Source: Spirochaetales bacterium (GTDB lineage Bacteria; Spirochaetota; Spirochaetia; Treponematales; Rectinemataceae). From it: a DNA stretch of 5,125 nucleotides. Where the stretch lies: the NCBI GenBank assembly GCA_015657395.1, contig JADLKI010000009.1, forward strand, positions 210,029 through 215,153, read 5' to 3'. The notes beneath the pieces are model-generated. The model ran no database searches, was not told the DNA's origin, and saw only the letters and a list, made by a program, of their open reading frames with translations. This document shows, piece by piece, positions 1-5,125 of this stretch (position 1 is its first letter; the number at the start of each line of letters is the position of its first letter). The translations under genes were made by a program, and so were the position numbers.

Positions 1-1
1 C

Positions 2-280
2 ACAATGATGCATGAGGGGCTGAACCGGATTCCCGGCATTCGCTGCCAGCCCATCGACGGCGCCATGTATGCGTACCCTTCGGTCTCGCTGCCCCCGGGC
101 AGAACCGACGAAGAATACTGCATGGCCCTCCTCGAAGCGACGGGCGTGTGCGTCGTGCCGGGAAGCGGCTTTGGCCAAAAACCGGGCAGCGCACATTTCC
201 GGACGACCATCCTGCCGCCGATGGGCCAGCTCGAACGCGTCATCGCTGCCATCGCCACTTTCCACGGCCAGTGGAAATGA
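2..280 (+). CDS. Alanine-aminotransferase-like class I/II aminotransferase, C-terminal part (5'-partial)
   Basis: The reading frame is open to the left edge, so the gene starts outside the window; the ATG at position 5 is internal. The roughly 92 visible codons end at TGA 278-280. The residues GAMYAYP, the LLEATGVCVVPGSGFGQ block and the HFRTTILPP block are characteristic of the eukaryotic-type alanine aminotransferase (GPT) branch of fold-type I PLP enzymes. The Arg in HFRTTILPP is expected to be the residue that binds the substrate alpha-carboxylate. The PLP-binding lysine lies upstream and cannot be checked. The family interconverts alanine plus 2-oxoglutarate with pyruvate plus glutamate in the cytoplasm. 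The protein ends FHGQWK, about where family members end, so the 3' end looks intact. A related aminotransferase with another amino donor remains possible. The next gene is convergent, 54 bp away. Confidence 0.85.
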   Translation, partial: TMMHEGLNRIPGIRCQPIDGAMYAYPSVSLPPGRTDEEYCMALLEATGVCVVPGSGFGQKPGSAHFRTTILPPMGQLERVIAAIATFHGQWK

Positions 281-334
281 TGCGGGATTACAACCTCAAT
301 CCTCTTCTGCGGGCGGCCCCGGCGGAGTGCCGGC

Positions 335-1057
335 TTACGGGCGCAGCTTGCGGAGCTGCGCGAGCGTCGCCCTGAAATCGCGCGGAAGGGGCGCCTCTAT
401 CTCCAGCATGGCGCCGCCCGTGGGGTGCTGAAAAGCGATCCTGGCCGCGTGCAGGGCGGTCCGGGCCATGAGGGGCCGCTCCTCATAGACATCGCCCTTC
501 CATCTGCGTTTCAGCGCGGACAGCATGAGGGGCGCGCCGTCGCCATAGAGAGGGTCAGCTACGATCCTCAGGCTCGATGCGGCGAGGTGCACCCTGATCT
601 GGTGTGTTCTCCCCGTCTCGGGCAGGGCCCGCACGAGCGCGAACCCGCGGAACCGTTCCACCACCTCGAACCTGGTCTTCGACGGTTTTCCCTTCGACGC
701 ATCGATAATCGTCCTGTGGTCTCTGTCGCCGTCGGCGCGCAGGGAAAGCTCCACCTCCCATGCCTCGCCTTCGGGCTCTCCGTGCACTATGGCAAAATAG
801 GTCTTTTCGACCTGCCTCGTCGCGAACCGCTCATTGAGCTCCCTGTGCGCCCTCTCGTTTCGGGCATAGACGAGGACGCCCGTCGTGTCCTTGTCGATCC
901 TGTGCACGGGCAGAAGCCTGCCAAAATCCTTGGACAGCATCTCTCGGGCGACGGGGACATCGGGGTCCCAGTGGTCGGGGACGGCGAGCACTCCCGCAGG
1001 CTTGTCGACCGCAAGGATCTCTGTATCGGCATAGAGTATTGAAAACGCCTTTTTCAC
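335..1057 (-). CDS. RluA-family pseudouridine synthase, single-domain, no S4 domain
   Basis: This 240-residue protein carries the RluA-family motifs in order. An N-terminal ILYADTEILAVDKPAG block (residues 7-22) is followed by the catalytic motif HRIDKDTTG (52-60), where Asp55 is the expected nucleophile. Next come KTYFAIVHG (85-93), PETGRTHQIRVHLA (146-159) and IVADPLYG (165-172). Such enzymes convert uridine to pseudouridine in 23S rRNA or tRNA. The exact target (RluA-like, TruC-like or other) cannot be told from motifs alone. The N-terminus starts directly at the catalytic domain, without the S4 RNA-binding domain of RluC/RluD types, and the length fits the short subfamily. The start is GTG at 1057-1055. 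An in-frame TAG at 1081-1079 limits extension, and no ATG lies between them. I see no good Shine-Dalgarno sequence, so translation may be weak. The gene is divergent from groEL and convergent with the aminotransferase. Confidence 0.9.
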   Translation of the reverse strand: MKKAFSILYADTEILAVDKPAGVLAVPDHWDPDVPVAREMLSKDFGRLLPVHRIDKDTTGVLVYARNERAHRELNERFATRQVEKTYFAIVHGEPEGEAWEVELSLRADGDRDHRTIIDASKGKPSKTRFEVVERFRGFALVRALPETGRTHQIRVHLAASSLRIVADPLYGDGAPLMLSALKRRWKGDVYEERPLMARTALHAARIAFQHPTGGAMLEIEAPLPRDFRATLAQLRKLRP

Positions 1058-1069
1058 GGGTGCTACTGT

Positions 1070-1075
1070 ATCATA
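1070..1075 (-). promoter_or_regulatory. Candidate -10 box for the pseudouridine synthase gene
   Basis: On the minus strand this reads TATGAT, five of six matches to TATAAT, lying 12 bases upstream of the GTG start. No good -35 hexamer is found 16-18 bp further upstream; the expected position falls in the right arm of the CCCATG/CATGGG dyad. If used, the transcript would have a very short leader or none, which would fit the lack of a Shine-Dalgarno sequence. Chance occurrence is quite possible in AT-rich DNA. Confidence 0.25.
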
Positions 1076-1081
1076 AAGCTA

Positions 1082-1100
1082 CCCATGCGAATACCATGGG
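1082..1100. repeat. Inverted repeat CCCATG-N7-CATGGG, operator-like
   Basis: Perfect 6-bp arms at 1082-1087 and 1095-1100 flank a 7-bp spacer, giving a 19-bp dyad. It lies between the divergent genes, just upstream of the TATGAT candidate for the pseudouridine synthase gene and about 35 bp upstream of the TATACT candidate for groEL. Size and position are what a dimeric repressor or activator would need, but no known operator is recognised and short dyads of this kind arise by chance. Confidence 0.3.
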
Positions 1101-1134
1101 ACTTTCTGGCATAAAGCGCGGAATTTGCACGATT

Positions 1135-1140
1135 TATACT
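1135..1140 (+). promoter_or_regulatory. Candidate distal -10 box (TATACT) for groEL
   Basis: TATACT matches the sigma-70 -10 consensus at five of six positions. A start just downstream would give a leader of about 140 nt containing the whole stem-loop at 1211-1254. The hexamers 16-18 bp upstream (for example TAAAGC at 1112-1117) do not resemble TTGACA, and there is no TG extension, so support is weak. Another weak pair nearby is TTGCCG (1145-1150) with TATCTT (1168-1173) at 17-bp spacing. Confidence 0.25.
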
Positions 1141-1202
1141 CCTCTTGCCGATTCTTCTTGTTTTCTATATCTTATTACAGGCCTTTCAAAGCCGTTCCAA
1201 AA

Positions 1203-1208
1203 TATAAT
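1203..1208 (+). promoter_or_regulatory. Candidate proximal -10 box (TATAAT) for groEL
   Basis: This is a perfect TATAAT inside an AT-rich run, about 80 bp upstream of the groEL start codon. Transcription would begin near 1215, inside the left arm of the downstream stem-loop, so this promoter and that leader structure are largely alternatives. No recognisable -35 sits at 16-18 bp (GGCCTT at 17 bp). TTTCAA at 1184-1189 is too close, at a 13-bp spacer. An alternative sigma factor or activator could explain a lone -10. Confidence 0.35.
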
Positions 1209-1210
1209 AT

Positions 1211-1254
1211 CCGGTTCCACGGCATCCTTCATGTGATGGCATGTGGGCAACCGG
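1211..1254 (+). promoter_or_regulatory. Candidate stem-loop in the groEL leader
   Basis: CCGGTT (1211-1216) pairs with AACCGG (1249-1254). After a GC bulge (1247-1248), CCAC (1217-1220) pairs with GTGG (1243-1246). Further in, CATC (1223-1226) pairs with GATG (1235-1238) around an 8-nt loop. The top half also contains the direct repeat CATGTG at 1230-1235 and 1240-1245, one helical turn apart, which could instead be a protein site. The structure ends 19 nt before the Shine-Dalgarno sequence, so it would not mask it directly. It is not a match to a riboswitch or ROSE thermometer that I recognise. Confidence 0.35.
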
Positions 1255-1257
1255 TAA

Positions 1258-2925
<1,668 letters not shown>

Positions 2926-2945
2926 GTCTAATACCAAAGGCTTAC

Positions 2946-2982
2946 AAAAAAGCGCGGCACCGCAAGGCACCGCGCTTTTTTT
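2946..2982 (+). terminator. Intrinsic terminator after groEL, probably bidirectional
   Basis: Bases 2946-2957 (A6 then GCGCGG) pair perfectly with 2970-2981 (CCGCGC then T6), a 12-bp stem followed by one more T, so the T tract is seven long. The 12-nt loop may fold further as CC-GCAA-GG with a GNRA tetraloop. The A tract on the left side makes a T tract on the minus strand, so the element can also stop transcripts from the convergent ABC gene, whose stop codon is about 170 bp away. An 8-bp direct repeat GGCACCGC (2956-2963 and 2966-2973) makes up its centre. Confidence 0.92.
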
Positions 2983-2995
2983 ATGCATATTCGGC

Positions 2996-3013
2996 CGCGC
3001 CGAGCTAGGCGCG
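2996..3013. repeat. GC-rich near-palindrome in the convergent spacer
   Basis: CGCGCC (2996-3001) and GGCGCG (3008-3013) are perfect 6-bp inverted arms around GAGCTA, itself nearly palindromic. No T tract follows on either strand, so it is not a standard intrinsic terminator. It could stabilise the 3' end of the ABC transcript or be a chance product of high GC. Confidence 0.35.
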
Positions 3014-3093
3014 CTCCGCCAACGGCTTTCATCCGGTGCGGGCCGCAGGGGCTGGGCGCCCCAAACTGAATTAGGGGCCGCCTTGACCGCTGC

Positions 3094-3138
3094 GGCCGCC
3101 CCACTCAGCGCCCCGCCGGGGCGGGCGCCCAGGCGGCC
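3094..3138. repeat. Nested GC-rich inverted repeats downstream of the ABC exporter gene
   Basis: The outer arms GGCCGCC (3094-3100) and GGCGGCC (3132-3138) match perfectly. They enclose an inner hairpin, CGCCCC (3109-3114) with GGGGCG (3118-3123) around a GCC loop. An alternative inner pairing joins GCGCCC (3108-3113) with GGGCGC (3123-3128). It begins 11 bp after the ABC stop codon on the minus strand. There is no T tract, so it is better read as a 3'-end stabilising structure or a Rho-type pause than as an intrinsic terminator. Confidence 0.4.
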
Positions 3139-3149
3139 GGCCACGCCTC

Positions 3150-5123
3150 TTACGAGCAGACCACCTGCGCCTCCCCGCTCTCGTCGAACTGGCTGTTGTA
3201 GAGCTCGGCGTAGAAGCCGCACTTCGCGAGCAGCTCCTCGTGCGTGCCCTGCTCCACGATGTCGCCGTGGTCCATCACGAGGATGAGGTCGGCGTCGCGG
3301 ATCGTCGAGAGCCGGTGCGCGATCACGAAGCTTGTCCGGCCCTGCATGAGGGCGAGCATCGCTTTCTGTATGAGGAGCTCGGTGTGCGTGTCGACGTTGC
3401 TCGTCGCCTCGTCGAGGATGAGCATCGGCGGCTTTGCGAGCATGGCGCGGGCTATGGTCAGAAGCTGCTTCTGTCCCTGGGATATGTTCGTCGTCTCCTC
3501 GTTGAGCACGAGGTCGTAGCCCTCGGGGAAGGCGCGCACGAAGTGGTCGGCGTGGGCCGCCTTCGCCGACTCGATGAGCTCGTCCTCGCGCGCGCCGCTC
3601 TTGCCGTAGGAGATGTTGTCCCTGACGGTGCCGGAGAAGAGCCAGGTATCCTGGAGGACCATGCCGAACCACGAGCGGACCACCGAGCGCGGCAGATTCT
3701 GGATCGGCATGCCGTCGATGAGGATTTCGCCGCTCTCGGGCTCGTAGAAGCGCATGAGGAGCTTCACGAGCGTGGTCTTGCCCGCGCCCGTGGGGCCGAC
3801 GATGGCCACCCTCTGGCCCGGCAGGACTGTTGCGCTGAAATCCCTGATGATGGGCTGACCCTGGACGTACCCGAAATGCACATGGCGGAATTCAACCCTG
3901 CCCTCAATTTCCCGCGGCACTTCGGCGGCGGCCTCGTCCTGTTTCTCTTCCTCGGAGGCCAGAAAATCGAAGATGCGCTCGGCCGCCGCGGCCGTCTGCT
4001 GCAGCACGTTCGAAATGTTCGCCACCTGCGTGACGGGCTGGGTGAAGGATCGGACATACTGCAGGAATGCCTGAATATCGCCGACGGTGACCATCTGCTT
4101 CGCCGCGAGCCAGCCGCCGCTCACCGCCACCGCGACGTAGCCCAGGTTGCCGACAAAGTTCATGAGCGGCATCATGATGCTCGAAAGAAACTGGCTCTTC
4201 CACGCGGATTGATAGAGCGTCGAATTGAGTTCGTCGAATGTCCGGATCGCCTTCGATTCTCCGCCGAAGGCCTTCACCACGGTGTGGGCGCCGAAGACCT
4301 CCTCGATATGCCCGTTCAGGTGGCCGAGATACTCCTGCTGGGTTTTGAAATACTTCTGCGAACGCTTCACGATGAACCTCACGAGCCCGATCGAGAGGGG
4401 GATCATCAGTATGGCGACGAGCGTCATCTGCCAGCTTATGGTGAGCATCATCACGAGGGCGCCGATCAGCGTCATCACCGAGGTGATCATCTGCGAGAGA
4501 CTCTGGCTCAAGGTCTGGTTCACCGTGTCCACATCGTTCGTCATGCGCGAGAGGATTTCGCCGTGGTTCGTGGTGTCGAAGGCTCTGAAGGGCATCCGGT
4601 TTATCTTGGCGATGATGTCTTTGCGCAGGGTATAGGTGATCTTGACCGCGATGCCCGAAACGATCCAGCCCTGAATGTACTGGAGAATGGCCGAGGACAC
4701 ATAGAGTCCGAGCACCGTGAGGAGAATATCCCTTATCTTCGCGAAGTCGATGTCGCCCGAGCGGGTCAGTTTTTTCACCACGCCCTCAAAGAGCGTCGTG
4801 GTGGCGTTGCCGAGAATCTTCGGCCCCATGATCGCGAGGACCGTGGCGGCGGTCGCGAGCACCATGACCACCAGGAGTCCCCAGCGGTAGGGCCCCAGGT
4901 ACGCGAGGAGCCTCTGCATCGTGCCCTTGAAATCTTTCGACTTTTCGCCGGGCATGAGGGCGGCGGGTCCGCCGCCCGGAGGACCGAAAACGGGCCTGCG
5001 CCTGCCCTGCGTCTGCGCCTGCGGCGCCTGGGGGCGGCTGTCCGTCGCGTCCGCTCCGCCGGACCCGCCCGAACCGGGGTCTTGCGGCTGACTCGTAGTG
5101 ACGGGTTTCTCATTCGTGTTCAT
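3150..5123 (-). CDS. Heterodimeric-type ABC exporter subunit (fused membrane and ATPase domains)
   Basis: This 657-residue protein has the layout of a bacterial type IV ABC exporter half. Residues 1-60 are a Gly/Pro/Gln-rich, probably disordered tail ending in PGEKSKDFKGT. A six-helix membrane domain follows (about 80-375; helices near 81-103, 131-157, 210-252, 312-340 and 350-372), then a nucleotide-binding domain (about 408-645). Visible ATPase motifs are the A-loop Tyr419, Walker A GPTGAGKT (443-450), Q-loop Gln491, signature ISQGQ (547-551), Walker B LILDE with catalytic Glu572, and the switch His603. The signature departs from LSGGQ while the catalytic Glu is kept, the pattern of the TM288-like subunit of heterodimeric exporters (TM287/288, TAP1/TAP2). 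A partner subunit is therefore expected, probably just beyond the right edge. The substrate is unknown; drugs or lipids are typical. The ATG at 5123-5121 lies 2 bp from the edge, so its ribosome binding site and any extension are unseen. Confidence 0.93.
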   Translation of the reverse strand: MNTNEKPVTTSQPQDPGSGGSGGADATDSRPQAPQAQTQGRRRPVFGPPGGGPAALMPGEKSKDFKGTMQRLLAYLGPYRWGLLVVMVLATAATVLAIMGPKILGNATTTLFEGVVKKLTRSGDIDFAKIRDILLTVLGLYVSSAILQYIQGWIVSGIAVKITYTLRKDIIAKINRMPFRAFDTTNHGEILSRMTNDVDTVNQTLSQSLSQMITSVMTLIGALVMMLTISWQMTLVAILMIPLSIGLVRFIVKRSQKYFKTQQEYLGHLNGHIEEVFGAHTVVKAFGGESKAIRTFDELNSTLYQSAWKSQFLSSIMMPLMNFVGNLGYVAVAVSGGWLAAKQMVTVGDIQAFLQYVRSFTQPVTQVANISNVLQQTAAAAERIFDFLASEEEKQDEAAAEVPREIEGRVEFRHVHFGYVQGQPIIRDFSATVLPGQRVAIVGPTGAGKTTLVKLLMRFYEPESGEILIDGMPIQNLPRSVVRSWFGMVLQDTWLFSGTVRDNISYGKSGAREDELIESAKAAHADHFVRAFPEGYDLVLNEETTNISQGQKQLLTIARAMLAKPPMLILDEATSNVDTHTELLIQKAMLALMQGRTSFVIAHRLSTIRDADLILVMDHGDIVEQGTHEELLAKCGFYAELYNSQFDESGEAQVVCS

Positions 5124-5125
5124 GC

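Noticed and set aside
319..333. A CCGGC-GGAGT-GCCGG hairpin between the aminotransferase and pseudouridine synthase genes, considered as a terminator.
   Set aside because: The stem is only 5 bp and no T tract follows on either strand.
425..1042. A 205-codon plus-strand frame antisense to the pseudouridine synthase gene.
   Set aside because: The minus-strand gene carries all RluA-family motifs, and this frame shows none of its own. It is a GC-driven shadow.
1107..1130. TGGCA...TTGCAC resembling a sigma-54 promoter upstream of groEL.
   Set aside because: The GG and GC elements are 17 bp apart; sigma-54 sites need 10.
1039..1236. A 65-codon plus-strand frame across the divergent intergenic region.
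   Set aside because: It starts with TTG inside the opposite-strand gene, has no ribosome binding site, no recognisable motif, and covers the region where promoters must lie.
3092..3099. GCGGCCGC palindrome considered as a regulatory site.
   Set aside because: An 8-bp palindrome in very GC-rich DNA is expected by chance, and it is partly contained in the larger nested inverted repeat.

Overview
The window is a GC-rich bacterial chromosomal segment carrying four protein genes of ordinary type. They are: the tail of an alanine-aminotransferase-like gene (+), an RluA-family pseudouridine synthase (-), groEL (+), and one subunit of a heterodimeric-type ABC exporter (-). The GroEL sequence is the best taxonomic clue. 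Its start (MAKQLLF...), the ATVLAYS stretch, the TTSDYD segment before the 370s, and a very short C-terminal Gly/Met tail match my memory of Treponema-type spirochete GroEL better than proteobacterial or Leptospira GroEL. The best guess is therefore a GC-rich member of the Spirochaetes (Treponematales/Spirochaetales). This is an inference from recalled sequences, not a database search.

Layout. Positions 1-280 hold the aminotransferase C-terminus, which enters from the left edge. A 54-bp gap separates it from the convergent pseudouridine synthase (335-1057, minus, GTG start). A 230-bp AT-richer divergent intergenic region (1058-1287) follows. It holds candidate -10 boxes, a CCCATG/CATGGG dyad, a leader stem-loop, a small hairpin touching the groEL ribosome binding site, and the ribosome binding site itself. 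groEL fills 1288-2925 and is followed at once by a strong intrinsic terminator with A and T tracts (2946-2982). A GC-rich spacer with further dyads (2983-3149) separates it from the convergent ABC exporter gene (3150-5123, minus), whose start codon lies 2 bases from the right edge.

Functional picture. The four genes look like independent transcription units: amino-acid metabolism, RNA modification, protein folding and drug/lipid-type export. Their orientations alternate (+,-,+,-), so no two neighbours here can share an operon. The ABC subunit probably has a partner gene just beyond the right edge. groEL stands alone: there is no groES and no CIRCE (HrcA) operator in its upstream region.

I found no sign of a mobile element, CRISPR array, tRNA/rRNA, toxin-antitoxin pair or defence system, and no clear candidate for an undescribed system. 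The points most worth a second look are the groEL leader architecture and the split between signature motif and catalytic residue in the ABC subunit.
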